Positions 1 through 8,559 of a stretch of DNA of 64,000 bases are shown here, in pieces; position 1 is the stretch's first letter, and each line of letters opens with the position of its first letter. Source of the DNA: SB11 sp965249955 (GTDB taxonomy: Bacteria; Bacteroidota; Bacteroidia; UBA8524); assembly GCA_965249955.1 (NCBI GenBank), contig OZ252261.1, positions 434,001 through 498,000 of the forward strand, written 5' to 3'. The notes beneath the pieces are model-generated. The model saw only the letters and a list, made by a program, of their open reading frames with translations, was not told the origin of the DNA and searched no databases. The position numbers were made by a program, and so were the translations under genes.

Positions 1-1238
1 TTGATAAAGTAACCTACCCCACGATTAAATCGGGCTTGACCAAAATTATCGCTGCCCAATTCGTTATCCAATTGGTCTAGCCTATATGCACCTTCGGTAG
101 TAAAATATTCTCTTTCTGAACTATTAAAATACGAGCCAATAAGTTTTAGGTTGGTATACTTGCCCACATCGTAGTTTAGCGTTAGCCCATTCATTAAGGT
201 ATTGTAACGCATTAGCTCGCTACCGTCAAAAAACACGGTAAGCTGCAAGGCATTGGTAACTGTACCGAAAGATGTGCGCTGTGTTTGAGGTACCAGCAAA
301 AAGCGACTTAGGGCATAGTTGCCCAAATAGCTAATGCTTAGGTTTGATGATATATTGTAGGTAAACAGCCCTTGTACATCAATAAACAAAGGTTTGTATG
401 AGCCTTGTACATCTAAGCTGTTGAGTAAATATCGATTGCTGCGTATACGGCTACCTGTAAGCCAAGTGAAACGGCCTTTTTTGCTTCGGCCTTCGGCATA
501 CAGTCCACCCCCCATAAAATTAACGTTAGCACCTGCTGCAAACTGTTTTGGTCGGCGGTATTGCACATCCAATACGCTTGATAGTTTATCGCCATAACGA
601 GCCTCAAAACCACCTGCCGAAAAGCGTACGTTTTCAACCATATCAGGGTTTATAAAACTAAGCCCTTCTTGTTGACCGCTACGCACTATTTGTGGTCGGT
701 ATATTTCAATATCATTAACGTATACAAGGTTCTCGTCAAAATTTCCCCCGCGAACATTATAGGCAGAGCTTAGCTCGTTATTGCCCGATACTCCGGGGAG
801 TGTGCGCAGTATAGCTTCAAAATTACCAGATACATTGGGCAATGTTCCGCTCAGTTTAGGGTCAATAGTTATGGTACTTGCTTTATCGCGGTCGCGTTCA
901 ATTTCTATTTCTGTCTCTTTAACTGTAATTGCCTTAAAGTTAAGGGTAACATCAATTTCTACTTTTTGCCCTGCCGCTAGTGGCCCTACTTCACGCAAAA
1001 ATGGAGTAGCACTTAGGTAGCTGTATATAAGGTTTACTTTTTGACGCGCAGGTATTGTTATACTATAGTAACCATTGGCATTGGTAAAACTACCTTTATC
1101 ATTGCCTTGTATATATACAGAAGCATCGGGCACAGGCACGCCTGTACTATCGGTTACACGACCAGATATAGTGGCGTTTTGTGCAAACACGCATACGCTT
1201 AGTAAGCTAAGTAGAATTAGTAATTGGTATCGCAACAT
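1..1238 (-). CDS. TonB-dependent outer membrane receptor, N-terminal part (runs off left edge)
   Basis: The reading frame is open from an ATG at 1238 to the window edge, about 412 codons, so the C-terminal part of the beta barrel is missing. The N-terminus is a signal peptide ending near CVFAQ. Next comes a carboxypeptidase-regulatory-like beta-sandwich (about residues 22-105, with SGRVTDSTG and the GSFTNANGYYSI pattern). A TonB plug domain follows, with LPGVSGNNELSSAYNVRGG and DENLVYVNDIEIYRP. Proteins of this build sit in the outer membrane and import ligands using TonB energy. No SusD partner is visible in the window and the substrate cannot be told. Its start lies 30 bases downstream of the rpe stop on the same strand, so it may be cotranscribed with rpe. 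Confidence 0.9.
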   Translation of the reverse strand, partial: MLRYQLLILLSLLSVCVFAQNATISGRVTDSTGVPVPDASVYIQGNDKGSFTNANGYYSITIPARQKVNLIYSYLSATPFLREVGPLAAGQKVEIDVTLNFKAITVKETEIEIERDRDKASTITIDPKLSGTLPNVSGNFEAILRTLPGVSGNNELSSAYNVRGGNFDENLVYVNDIEIYRPQIVRSGQQEGLSFINPDMVENVRFSAGGFEARYGDKLSSVLDVQYRRPKQFAAGANVNFMGGGLYAEGRSKKGRFTWLTGSRIRSNRYLLNSLDVQGSYKPLFIDVQGLFTYNISSNLSISYLGNYALSRFLLVPQTQRTSFGTVTNALQLTVFFDGSELMRYNTLMNGLTLNYDVGKYTNLKLIGSYFNSSEREYFTTEGAYRLDQLDNELGSDNFGQARFNRGVGYFI

Positions 1239-1267
1239 CAACAAGCTACTAAACGGCAAAATGGTTA

Positions 1268-1924
1268 TTAAATTGTAAGGTTTTTAAACGCGGCAATAGT
1301 TTCTTCGGGATTAGGGGTAGCAAACACAGCATTGCCTGCCACAAGCACATTTGCACCTGCTTTTACCAAATCGGCAGCATTTTCAAGGTTAACACCTCCG
1401 TCTATTTCAATTACTGCATTAGAGTTTCTGCGTTCTATCATATCCCTAAGATCGCTTATTTTGCTGTATGTGTTTTCAATAAATTTTTGCCCGCCATAGC
1501 CGGGGTTTACACTCATCAACAACACCAAATCAACATCGGCCACTATATCTTCTAAAAAGCTAACAGGCGTGTGTGGGTTTAGCACTATACCTGCCTTCAT
1601 TCCTTCTTCTTTTACAGCATATACGGTGCGGTGCAGGTGTACTGCTTCCTCGTAGTGTATACTTAGTATATCGGCTCCGGCTTCTTTAAATTCTTTAATA
1701 TAGCGTTCGGCCTTGGTTATCATCAAATGAACATCCAAAGGCTTAGTAGCATACTTTTTTATGGTTTTAATGACGGGAAAACCAAACGAAATGTTGGGTA
1801 CAAACACACCATCCATTATATCTACGTGAAACCAATCGGCCTTGCTGCGGTTTATCATTTCAATATCGCGTTGCAGATTACCAAAATCGGCCGAAAGTAC
1901 AGAAGGGGCTAATAGAAAACTCAT
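1268..1924 (-). CDS. rpe: Ribulose-phosphate 3-epimerase
   Basis: This 218-residue protein has the usual length and motifs of Rpe, the TIM-barrel enzyme that interconverts ribulose 5-phosphate and xylulose 5-phosphate in the pentose phosphate pathway. Visible motifs are LAPSVLSADFGNL at the N-terminus, the metal-binding HVDIMDGVFVPN, DVHLMI, the loop MSVNPGYGGQKF, and EIDGGVN near residue 175. The ATG at 1924 lies five bases after a perfect -7 box, so the mRNA is probably almost leaderless. The TonB receptor gene follows on the same strand. Confidence 0.97.
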   Translation of the reverse strand: MSFLLAPSVLSADFGNLQRDIEMINRSKADWFHVDIMDGVFVPNISFGFPVIKTIKKYATKPLDVHLMITKAERYIKEFKEAGADILSIHYEEAVHLHRTVYAVKEEGMKAGIVLNPHTPVSFLEDIVADVDLVLLMSVNPGYGGQKFIENTYSKISDLRDMIERRNSNAVIEIDGGVNLENAADLVKAGANVLVAGNAVFATPNPEETIAAFKNLTI

Positions 1925-1929
1925 GCGGG

Positions 1930-1937
1930 CAAAGGTA
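1930..1937 (-). promoter_or_regulatory. -7 box TACCTTTG before rpe
   Basis: A perfect TAnnTTTG box reads on the minus strand and is followed by five bases and the rpe ATG. If transcription starts about four bases after the box, the leader is about two bases. No clear TTTG -33 element is found 19 bases upstream. Confidence 0.6.
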
Positions 1938-2008
1938 AAACTTAATGGCTAAATACATATTTTAAAAAAATATGTGAGGTTTATACGTTCCTTACTACAC
2001 TATTTCAA

Positions 2009-2016
2009 TATTTTTG
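2009..2016 (+). promoter_or_regulatory. -7 box TATTTTTG before the 2026 gene
   Basis: This is a perfect TAnnTTTG box. Its last three bases are a TTG in frame with the downstream gene, so a start placed at 2014 would lie inside the promoter. The predicted transcript start is near 2020, giving a leader of about six bases before ATG 2026. Confidence 0.6.
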
Positions 2017-2025
2017 GCTACAAAT

Positions 2026-2820
2026 ATGTTAAGAAACGCCACTTACAAAACACTTATAGCGATAGCAATTCTTTTTAGTGCCGCAAATGCATTTTCTGAT
2101 AGTTTAAAGGGGCATATTGGATTAGACCCATACTCCTTAGGCGTTTTGACAGCTAATTTAACCTTTCTAGTTATTGCATCATGGCTTTTAAAAAAGGACT
2201 TCCATAAAAACGAGTCTTCATTAAAATGGGTAGCTGATTTAAAATACTTCGTTATCTCTATACTAATATTTCTGACTTTTTTAGGTACTAGGCTAGGCTC
2301 TCTTATGACTCCACAGTATTATACTGAAGTAAATGGAATGACTATACCTCTAAAAAAGTGTATCGATGGACAAAAAGAGTTTTTCCCCGATTTTGAAGAA
2401 AGAAAAAAACTATGCGAGTGTATGGCTGAGAACTTATCAAATTCAGACAAGATAAAAGAAGAGTTTCAGTGGGAATTAAGAAAAGGAAGGTTTGATATTA
2501 TAGCTGATGGAATAAAAAGCAATAAAGAACTAGCTAATGAGGTTGACTTAGAAGTGTGCATGACCAATGTAAGAACTATAACATGGACTGATAAGTTGAT
2601 AGAAGCATCTAAAAAAAGTATGCTTCAAGAACTGAATAATTCTGACCTAAAAGAGACTAACGATATTGAAAAATACTGCGATTGTATTATTGATGAATTT
2701 ACAAAAATCCCTTTTAAAGAAGTTCAAAATGATTCTTTTGCTAATAGTAACGCAGCTGATAGTATCAGAACTATTTGCCTAGAAAAAAGCGAATTGAAAA
2801 ATAACACTGCACCATTATAG
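2026..2820 (+). CDS. Unknown membrane protein with two Cys-x-Cys repeat motifs
   Basis: I do not recognise a family. The 264-residue product starts with a hydrophobic segment (residues about 6-24), has two more likely membrane segments (about 40-57 and 70-90), and then a long polar, probably periplasmic, helical part. That part holds two related motifs, LCECMAENLS near residue 130 and YCDCIIDEFT near 223, each preceded by a lone Cys-containing stretch. This suggests an internal duplication of a small helical Cys-x-Cys module. ATG 2026 is preferred over the in-frame TTG at 2014 because the latter is part of the -7 box. The gene stands alone between divergent rpe and convergent ybaB. Confidence 0.75.
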   Translation: MLRNATYKTLIAIAILFSAANAFSDSLKGHIGLDPYSLGVLTANLTFLVIASWLLKKDFHKNESSLKWVADLKYFVISILIFLTFLGTRLGSLMTPQYYTEVNGMTIPLKKCIDGQKEFFPDFEERKKLCECMAENLSNSDKIKEEFQWELRKGRFDIIADGIKSNKELANEVDLEVCMTNVRTITWTDKLIEASKKSMLQELNNSDLKETNDIEKYCDCIIDEFTKIPFKEVQNDSFANSNAADSIRTICLEKSELKNNTAPL

Positions 2821-2982
2821 TAACCTGTTCACTTTTATTTGGCATAATCTGTATTAGTAGTAGATGTGTGCTAACAGTTTACAAAACTGATCTTAATTCC
2901 TAGTAAATACATTATTAATTACTGATGGAAATCCCCTTCATTTTCTTTTTTAAGATGAACAAAGGGGATTATAATATATTAT

Positions 2983-3282
2983 TTAGCCGCCAAACATATT
3001 TCCCAAGCCGGGCAATAGTTGGCTGGTAAGCGCGCTCATTTCAGTTTCAGCCAAATTGTCGGCCTTTTCAAGGGCGCGGTTCACTGCTACAGTCAATATG
3101 TCTTGCAGTTGTTCCCTATCACCTAAAAGTTTTTCATCAATAAAAACATCAACTATACGCCTGTTGCCTGTTGCTGTTACTTTTACGGCACCGCTTTCGG
3201 CTTCGCCCACAACAGTAATAGTTTCTAAACGTTGTTTTATTTCGTCGGCCTTTTGCTTGGCCTCTGCTAATTTTCCAAACAT
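2983..3282 (-). CDS. YbaB/EbfC-family nucleoid-associated protein
   Basis: The 99-residue product has the size and motif order of YbaB/EbfC: an N-terminal helix MFGKLAEAKQKADEIKQRL, a central sheet with VKVTATGNRRIVDVFID, and a C-terminal helix ending in a Gly-Met-Phe-Gly-Gly tail. Family members bind DNA as dimers and are thought to shape the nucleoid or affect recombination. In many bacteria the gene sits with dnaX and recR, but here it is alone. An A/G-rich stretch (AAAAAGAAGAA) lies just before the ATG, and a TAAATTTG box lies 17 bases upstream. Confidence 0.92.
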   Translation of the reverse strand: MFGKLAEAKQKADEIKQRLETITVVGEAESGAVKVTATGNRRIVDVFIDEKLLGDREQLQDILTVAVNRALEKADNLAETEMSALTSQLLPGLGNMFGG

Positions 3283-3299
3283 AATTCTTCTTTTTGTGG

Positions 3300-3307
3300 C
3301 AAATTTA
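3300..3307 (-). promoter_or_regulatory. -7 box TAAATTTG before ybaB homologue
   Basis: A perfect TAnnTTTG box on the minus strand lies 17 bases before the ATG at 3282. The predicted leader is about 14 bases and purine-rich. Confidence 0.5.
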
Positions 3308-3364
3308 CACCTTAGATATGGTTTAGCATGGTTTTAGTACCTTGTGTTTTTGATTTTTTAGATT

Positions 3365-4069
3365 GTGAAAGAAGAATTAAGAAAGATAATAGCTAGTTTC
3401 AAAACATCTCTATTTTTTGTGGCCATCATGTGGGGTATAAAAATAGTAGAAGTGGTACTTAATATTAGTTTTAGCTCGTACGGAGTATTACCACGAGAAA
3501 CCAGTGGACTAAAGGGCATACTGTTCTCTCCCTTTATACACGGCGATTTTTACCACTTATTTGATAACTCTATACCGCTACTGGCACTTGGCACATTGCT
3601 TTTTTATTTTTATAGAAAGATAGCTTGGGAAGCTTCGCTGCTTATACTACTAATGTCGGGCTTTTGGCTTTGGATTATAGGTCGCTCTTCATACCACATT
3701 GGCGCAAGCGGATTTATATACGGTTTGGCTGCATTCCTGTTTTTCAGCGGCATTTTTAGGCGCAACGGGCGTTTACTTACCATATCTCTATTAGTAGTTT
3801 TTTTATACGGAAGCCTTATATGGGGCATTTTTCCAATAGAGCAACACATATCGTGGGAAGGACACTTAACGGGTGGCATTGCAGGAGCTGTAATAGCTTG
3901 GTTTTACCGCAAACAAGGCCCTGCAAAACCCGAGCCTGTGGTATTGGAAGAGCCTGATGAAAGCGACCCTTATTGGTTGGAAGACGAAAGTAATAGCGAA
4001 GAACAACGCAACCCATACAAAATATACCGCTACCATTTTAGAAAAAACGATGAGGGGGATATGTTGTAA
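3365..4069 (+). CDS. Rhomboid-family intramembrane serine protease
   Basis: The 234-residue protein has about six membrane segments and the rhomboid catalytic pair: the nucleophile motif GASG (Ser near residue 115) and the histidine in EGHLTGG (near 167). The family motif HGDFYHLFDN in the first loop is also present (about 59-68). Rhomboids cut membrane-spanning substrates within the bilayer; the substrate here is unknown. A charged cytoplasmic tail of about 50 residues follows the last membrane segment. The start is GTG at 3365; no in-frame ATG fits better. The stop lies two bases from the end of the convergent thioredoxin-like gene. Confidence 0.92.
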   Translation: MKEELRKIIASFKTSLFFVAIMWGIKIVEVVLNISFSSYGVLPRETSGLKGILFSPFIHGDFYHLFDNSIPLLALGTLLFYFYRKIAWEASLLILLMSGFWLWIIGRSSYHIGASGFIYGLAAFLFFSGIFRRNGRLLTISLLVVFLYGSLIWGIFPIEQHISWEGHLTGGIAGAVIAWFYRKQGPAKPEPVVLEEPDESDPYWLEDESNSEEQRNPYKIYRYHFRKNDEGDML

Positions 4070-4071
4070 GG

Positions 4072-4569
4072 CTATCTGTTAAATATAGCCGCCAAATCAG
4101 CCTCAATACTGTTTTCTACCGATTCTACTACGCGACCAACTTCAACACCATTTTTAAGTATTATAAACGTGGGCACACGTTCTATTTTGTATTGCTTTTC
4201 TATGCCCTCTCCGCTTTTTTTATCTCTATCCACAAGTACTAAAGTAGTTTTAGGTGTTGGCTTAATACCGTCCATTACCTTATAAAACTTAGGCAGTAAG
4301 TTTTGTGTATCGCCACACCAAGTGCCTCCAAAAACTATAATTTCATTTTCAGCAGTAATACTGTTTTGTAATTTGGTTACAGCATCAGCACTTGGTGTAT
4401 ACTGGGCATAACCATCAGCATACCAAGGGCAGGTGGTAGAATCATTCAAAATTTCGCGATTATGCGAGCCGCGTGAGTAGGTGTGTGAAAACATTTTACA
4501 AGAATTTAAGGTAATTATACTAATTGAGATAATGAGAATGGCTATTTTACGTTGTGATAAATAAAACAT
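4072..4569 (-). CDS. Thioredoxin-fold lipoprotein with single active-site cysteine
   Basis: The 165-residue product begins with a membrane segment ending in the lipobox-like LNSC, so it is probably a lipoprotein facing the periplasm. A thioredoxin fold follows: IIVFGGTWCGDTQNLLP (active-site region near residue 85), a DRD sheet, and the cis-proline motif VPTFIILKNG. The active site is WCGDT, with only one cysteine where classical thioredoxins have CxxC, as in monothiol thioredoxin-like proteins of Bacteroidota. It may bind or reduce mixed disulfides rather than act as a dithiol oxidoreductase. It is transcribed divergently from the DnaJ-domain gene. Confidence 0.85.
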   Translation of the reverse strand: MFYLSQRKIAILIISISIITLNSCKMFSHTYSRGSHNREILNDSTTCPWYADGYAQYTPSADAVTKLQNSITAENEIIVFGGTWCGDTQNLLPKFYKVMDGIKPTPKTTLVLVDRDKKSGEGIEKQYKIERVPTFIILKNGVEVGRVVESVENSIEADLAAIFNR

Positions 4570-4592
4570 TGTATCTATAAATAAAGTTTAAA

Positions 4593-4600
4593 CAAAAGTA
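4593..4600 (-). promoter_or_regulatory. -7 box TACTTTTG before thioredoxin-fold lipoprotein gene
   Basis: A perfect TAnnTTTG box on the minus strand lies 23 bases before ATG 4569, in the 53-base divergent region shared with the DnaJ-domain gene. Confidence 0.5.
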
Positions 4601-4610
4601 ACCTATATCT

Positions 4611-4618
4611 TATTTTTG
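4611..4618 (+). promoter_or_regulatory. -7 box TATTTTTG before DnaJ-domain gene
   Basis: A perfect TAnnTTTG box is separated by only four bases from ATG 4623. A start of transcription four bases after the box would give a leader of about one base. Confidence 0.6.
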
Positions 4619-4622
4619 GCGA

Positions 4623-5516
4623 ATGCCCCAATCGGGAAATTTATATAACATTTTAGGACTGCCCAACTACGCATCTGTTGATGACGTTCGCGCCACTTTT
4701 AGGCGATTGGCAGTGCTATACCACCCCGATAAAAACCCTAATAATACTGAGGCCGAAGAACGTTTTAAGCAAATATCTGCTGCCTATAATGTATTGGGTG
4801 ATGAAAACAAAAAGCGCGAGTACGATATGCGCCTGACAGGTGTTTTTACTTTTGTACCCGAAGAAACTCCCGAAGAAAAGTTACGTAAACGCCGTGAGAA
4901 GGTGGCACAAATGCGCCGCCAAATGAAAGAGCGTGAAGAACGTGAAATAAAAAAGGTATATGAAACAGCAAAACAAAAAATGCCCTATACGTGGCGGTAT
5001 ACCATTACTGCCATAACAAGTTTTTTTGCACTGTTTATTATACTTAGCAACTGGTATTTGTACGACTATATTGGTGAACGCGAAACTGCCTTTTTTAAAA
5101 TGTTTTTGGGCTATATAATTTCTCTTTCATCATTAATGTATTTTTTAAGCTCACTGTTTAAAAAATGGAATGCTGAGAATATTGACAGGCCTTTTAAGTT
5201 TGATATTCGCAACCGTATTACCGTATTTTTTATACTGTATATAGTTTTAATCTTTAATTTCTCTTTTAATGTGCCCTCGCTATACAAAAAAGTACATTTA
5301 GCTACTTTTGGCGAAACTACTCAAGCTTTACTTAGCAATGGATATGGCACTGACTATATACTTTCGTATAATATTGACGGAGTATCTTACCAAAAAGTAA
5401 TAAAGACTCAAAATCTATACTTTGTAAAAGTGTATGCAAAAATCGATATTAAATACTCCAGCCTTAGCCCTCATATTGTAGAAATGCTGGGTATATCTAA
5501 GGTAGAAGATCTGTAA
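4623..5516 (+). CDS. J-domain membrane protein
   Basis: The 297-residue protein has a complete N-terminal J domain (about residues 6-70) with the HPD motif in YHPDKNPNN and the helix-IV pattern AYNVLGDENKKREYD. A charged coiled region (about 85-120) follows, then four hydrophobic segments and a C-terminal soluble domain. It lacks the Gly/Phe region, zinc fingers and C-terminal substrate-binding domain of DnaJ, so it is a membrane-tethered J protein that could recruit DnaK to a membrane client. The client is unknown. Confidence 0.88.
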   Translation: MPQSGNLYNILGLPNYASVDDVRATFRRLAVLYHPDKNPNNTEAEERFKQISAAYNVLGDENKKREYDMRLTGVFTFVPEETPEEKLRKRREKVAQMRRQMKEREEREIKKVYETAKQKMPYTWRYTITAITSFFALFIILSNWYLYDYIGERETAFFKMFLGYIISLSSLMYFLSSLFKKWNAENIDRPFKFDIRNRITVFFILYIVLIFNFSFNVPSLYKKVHLATFGETTQALLSNGYGTDYILSYNIDGVSYQKVIKTQNLYFVKVYAKIDIKYSSLSPHIVEMLGISKVEDL

Positions 5517-5517
5517 A

Positions 5518-6129
5518 CTACTCGTCTATCTCCTTAGGAAAATCGCATAAACCTCCCCATGTTTTAAATGCCCTTTTCAACAAATGATTCATTTGAGTTT
5601 GAGCTTTATGTGCCCTACTAATAATTACCCCCTCCCCTCCAAACGCTGTTGATTGTTCACCTCCATTAAAAGTCCAAACAATTTTTGAGTTCCTTAAATC
5701 CCACAACTCCAAAGAAATATTAACCTTAGGCCCTTGCGGATTATCACCAAATATTGGGTTATCCCACTGATTAACTATTCCTCGTAATAAATATCTATAA
5801 GGGATTACTTTTCTCAAACTATCCATCAGTATTATTGTAGTATGTTGTGGAAACACAAATACCCCTGCTTTTTGTAATAGTTCTTCGGTTTCAGAAGCAG
5901 TAAGAAAGCTAATGTTTCTACATTGTTTTAAAACACTTTCAGCCTCAAAGGTTGCCATAGAACTGATATTTGTTTGATGATGTGTAAAATACACAACGGC
6001 AACACTATCCACTATTGTAGTTTTATAATTAGGGTGCAGATTTGCTTTACCACTTTTGTTATATGTAGTTACACAAGAAGAAAAGTGCAGCAATACTATC
6101 GCTAATAAAAATGCAAACGAAGTTTTCAT
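5518..6129 (-). CDS. Lipoprotein of unknown function, CsgG/TolB-N-like
   Basis: The 203-residue product has a signal peptide with lipobox FSSC (Cys near residue 19). The remaining part alternates short strands and helices, with FEAESVLKQCRNI near residue 85 and the strand pattern VNISLELWDLRNSKIVWTF near 155. This resembles CsgG or GNA1162-type periplasmic lipoproteins that assemble at the outer membrane, but I see no diagnostic motif, so this is a weak structural guess. It ends two bases from the stop of the convergent DnaJ-domain gene. Confidence 0.7.
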   Translation of the reverse strand: MKTSFAFLLAIVLLHFSSCVTTYNKSGKANLHPNYKTTIVDSVAVVYFTHHQTNISSMATFEAESVLKQCRNISFLTASETEELLQKAGVFVFPQHTTIILMDSLRKVIPYRYLLRGIVNQWDNPIFGDNPQGPKVNISLELWDLRNSKIVWTFNGGEQSTAFGGEGVIISRAHKAQTQMNHLLKRAFKTWGGLCDFPKEIDE

Positions 6130-6164
6130 AGTTATTAGCTAAACGAAAAAATGTGATGAAAATT

Positions 6165-7040
6165 TTATTTTGAATTCATTCGTGCAAACACCCCTAAAGG
6201 AAGTTTAACGCCCGAATTAGCATTGAGATATAATTCGCCTACTTCACGGTTTTTAAATGACGAAAAGTGATTATTAATTAAATTCTCGATAATTAAAGCT
6301 GAAAAACCTAATGAATAAGTATTTAGCACCAAAAAATAATCTTTAGGGTCAAGCAATTGGGCTACGTCTTTTAGTAAATCGTTAATACTTTCTTCCAATT
6401 TCCAACGCTCGCCACTAGCACCAATACCATAAGCAGGAGGGTCTAATATTATACCGTTGTATTTGCGCCCACGTTTCACTTCACGTTTCACAAATTTTGC
6501 AGCATCCTCAACCGTCCAGCGTATATCGCGCAATTGGCTCAATTCCATATTTTCGCGCGCCCAGCTTACAACTTGTTTCACGCTATCAACGTGCACTACA
6601 TCAGCACCCGCAGCTTTAGCCGCCAACGATGCGCCACCAGTATAGGCAAACAAATTAAGTACTTTGGGTTGAGGGGTAGAAAAACCTTTTATACTATCAA
6701 TAATAAAATCCCAATTTTCGGCTTGCTCAGGAAAAACACCCACGTGCTTAAAAGAAGTAAGAGCCAGTTTAAACCTAAGTTTATGCTTGTGGTAGCTGTA
6801 TTCTAAATGCCAGTTATTGGGCATTTTTTTCAACTTTTCCCACTCGCCGCTGTGGCTGCTTTTTTGTGCAAACCTAGCAGTGGTAAGATTATCCCACTCG
6901 CGTTGTGGCAATTGTTTATCCCAAATGGCTTGTGGTTCAGGGCGAGCCAGAGTATAGTCGCCAAAACGTTCTAGTTTTTCAAAGTTGCCACAGTCAATCA
7001 ATTCATACTGTTGCCAGTTTTTTGGGGTAATTAGTTTCAA
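6165..7040 (-). CDS. Class I SAM-dependent methyltransferase, RlmI/SAM_MT-like
   Basis: The 291-residue protein has a Rossmann methyltransferase domain in its C-terminal half: motif I LNLFAYTGGASLAAKAAGA (about residues 128-146), an acidic loop after VVHVDS, and the catalytic DPPAYG (about 200-205). The DPPxYG motif, together with the N-terminal part (FGDYTLARPEPQAIW), is typical of the RlmI-like group that methylates cytosine in 23S rRNA, so rRNA is the likely target. The best start is TTG at 7040, 17 bases after the stop of the upstream exonuclease gene. No in-frame ATG is available, and the frame stays open into that gene, so the start is uncertain. Confidence 0.85.
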   Translation of the reverse strand: MKLITPKNWQQYELIDCGNFEKLERFGDYTLARPEPQAIWDKQLPQREWDNLTTARFAQKSSHSGEWEKLKKMPNNWHLEYSYHKHKLRFKLALTSFKHVGVFPEQAENWDFIIDSIKGFSTPQPKVLNLFAYTGGASLAAKAAGADVVHVDSVKQVVSWARENMELSQLRDIRWTVEDAAKFVKREVKRGRKYNGIILDPPAYGIGASGERWKLEESINDLLKDVAQLLDPKDYFLVLNTYSLGFSALIIENLINNHFSSFKNREVGELYLNANSGVKLPLGVFARMNSK

Positions 7041-7057
7041 AGCCTTTTTGGATAATT

Positions 7058-7789
7058 TCAGGCAAAAGTAATGTTTTCATCACTAAGGATGGGTAAACCC
7101 TTATAGCTTAATAAAAGACGAGCCACAGTTATTACATCTTTTTGGCAATATTCTTTTATCCGTTCTAAATCGTTTAGCTTCCAATAAATATCGCCTACCA
7201 TGCTACCATCAATATCGTCTTTTGGGGTAGGTATATCAAAAATAGTAGCTAATAATTCTAACGAAGTGTAGTTTTTATAATCGCCAAATTTCCATAGCTC
7301 CATAGTATCAATATGCTGCACTTCCCAAGGCTTTTTACCTTGATTGTTAAGTATGGCGGGTATTTTAATTCCGTTTACCAACATACGGCGACACATATAG
7401 GGGAAATCAAATTCTTTGGCATTGTGGCCACACAAAAGGCTATCACCACGATTGAATTTTGCGGTTAATAAATCAGCAAACTCTTGCAATAATATTTTTT
7501 CATCGTGATTGATGATAGATTTTATACGAAAATTATAACCGCATTCTGTTGTATTATCTTTAACAAAAATGCCAAACGATATGCAAACTACTTTGCCAAA
7601 TTCGGCATATATCCCCGCCCTGCCGTAGGCTTCGGCAGGTGTAGGGTTTTCGTTATTTTTTATAAATGTTTCTGCTTTTTTCACCCAAAGTTCTTTAAAC
7701 TTTTCGGGCAAATCGTGATAATCGGGCTGTTGGGGTACAGTCTCAATATCAAGCATTAATATTTTTTCTAAGTCAATATACTCAAGCAT
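7058..7789 (-). CDS. PolB-like 3'-5' exonuclease (RNase H fold)
   Basis: The 243-residue product carries the three exonuclease motifs of the DnaQ/PolB superfamily: ExoI LMLDIETVPQQP (residues about 12-23), ExoII CGHNAKEFDFPYM (about 120-132) and ExoIII YCQKDVITVARLL near residue 220. These acidic residues bind the two metals used for nucleotide hydrolysis. This stand-alone form (predicted 3'-5' exonuclease related to PolB) is common in Bacteroidota and has no polymerase domain. The methyltransferase gene follows 17 bases downstream, so the two are probably cotranscribed. Confidence 0.88.
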   Translation of the reverse strand: MLEYIDLEKILMLDIETVPQQPDYHDLPEKFKELWVKKAETFIKNNENPTPAEAYGRAGIYAEFGKVVCISFGIFVKDNTTECGYNFRIKSIINHDEKILLQEFADLLTAKFNRGDSLLCGHNAKEFDFPYMCRRMLVNGIKIPAILNNQGKKPWEVQHIDTMELWKFGDYKNYTSLELLATIFDIPTPKDDIDGSMVGDIYWKLNDLERIKEYCQKDVITVARLLLSYKGLPILSDENITFA

Positions 7790-7833
7790 TTAGCTAATGG
7801 TTGCTTGCTGTTAGTTATAAGATTAAAAGCTAA

Positions 7834-8559
7834 TTACCAGCTTCCGCCTGAACCTCCACCACCAAAACTTCCACCACCAAAACCACCAAAGCCGCCACCG
7901 CCTCCGCCACTATATCCGCCACCACCATAGTACCCGCCGCCATAATGCCTTCTACCACCATAAGTACCGCCGCCACCGCCACTTCTTCTAAATATGGTTA
8001 TAACAATCATAATGATCACAAATAATATTATCATCCATGCGGGTAAACCTTTGCTTCCTCTAGTACTGTGCTTCTCGGCTTCATATTCGCCCGCGGCAGC
8101 TTTCATTATGGCTAGTGCGCCATTCCTTATTCCGTTATAATAATCTGCTCTTTTAAAATAAGGTTTTATTTCGTTTTCTATAATCCGCCCTGCAAGTAAA
8201 TCAGTAACGGCTCCCTCCAATCCACGCCCCACTTGTATATACATTTTACGGTCGGCAATGGCTACATATAACAAAATCCCGTTATCTCTTTTAGCACCAC
8301 CTATGCCCCATGCTTCAGCTATATTAATACTACGTGTAAAGGGTTCTTCTCCATCTAAGCTATTTTCAATAACAACAGCAATCTGATTGCTGGTACTATC
8401 GCTATAGGCTACTAACATACTTTCTAAAGAGCCTATTTCTCCTCTAGTTAGTATATTAGCATAATCGTTAACAAGGGTATTAGGTTTAAGAGGTATTTCT
8501 GCACCAAAAACAGGTATAACAAAAGCTAGAATATATATTAGGCTTAAAACTTTACGCAT
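7834..8559 (-). CDS. TPM-domain membrane protein, YgcG-like, Gly-rich tail
   Basis: The 241-residue protein has a signal peptide (RKVLSLIYILAFVIPVFGA), a TPM domain (about residues 25-160, with LVNDYANIL, SNQIAVVIENSL and RGNGILLYVA-like strands ending VGRGLEGAVTD), one membrane segment (WMIILFVIIMIVITIF), and a C-terminal tail made almost only of glycine with aromatic residues, ending GGSW. The start at 8559 is preferred over one at 8586 because a strong Shine-Dalgarno-like GGAGG precedes it and the extension would eat into the upstream gene. It overlaps that gene by eight bases. TPM proteins are linked to membrane stress and photosystem repair in other phyla; the role here is unknown. Confidence 0.88.
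   Translation of the reverse strand: MRKVLSLIYILAFVIPVFGAEIPLKPNTLVNDYANILTRGEIGSLESMLVAYSDSTSNQIAVVIENSLDGEEPFTRSINIAEAWGIGGAKRDNGILLYVAIADRKMYIQVGRGLEGAVTDLLAGRIIENEIKPYFKRADYYNGIRNGALAIMKAAAGEYEAEKHSTRGSKGLPAWMIILFVIIMIVITIFRRSGGGGGTYGGRRHYGGGYYGGGGYSGGGGGGFGGFGGGSFGGGGSGGSW

Noticed and set aside
413..637. 74-codon minus-strand frame at the left edge
   Set aside because: It is a different frame inside the TonB receptor gene, which has clear signal, carboxypeptidase-like and plug motifs.
2927..2977. Hairpin AATCCCCTT/AAAGGGGATT downstream of ybaB as a terminator
   Set aside because: The loop is about 25 bases and no T run follows on the expected strand, so I did not list it.
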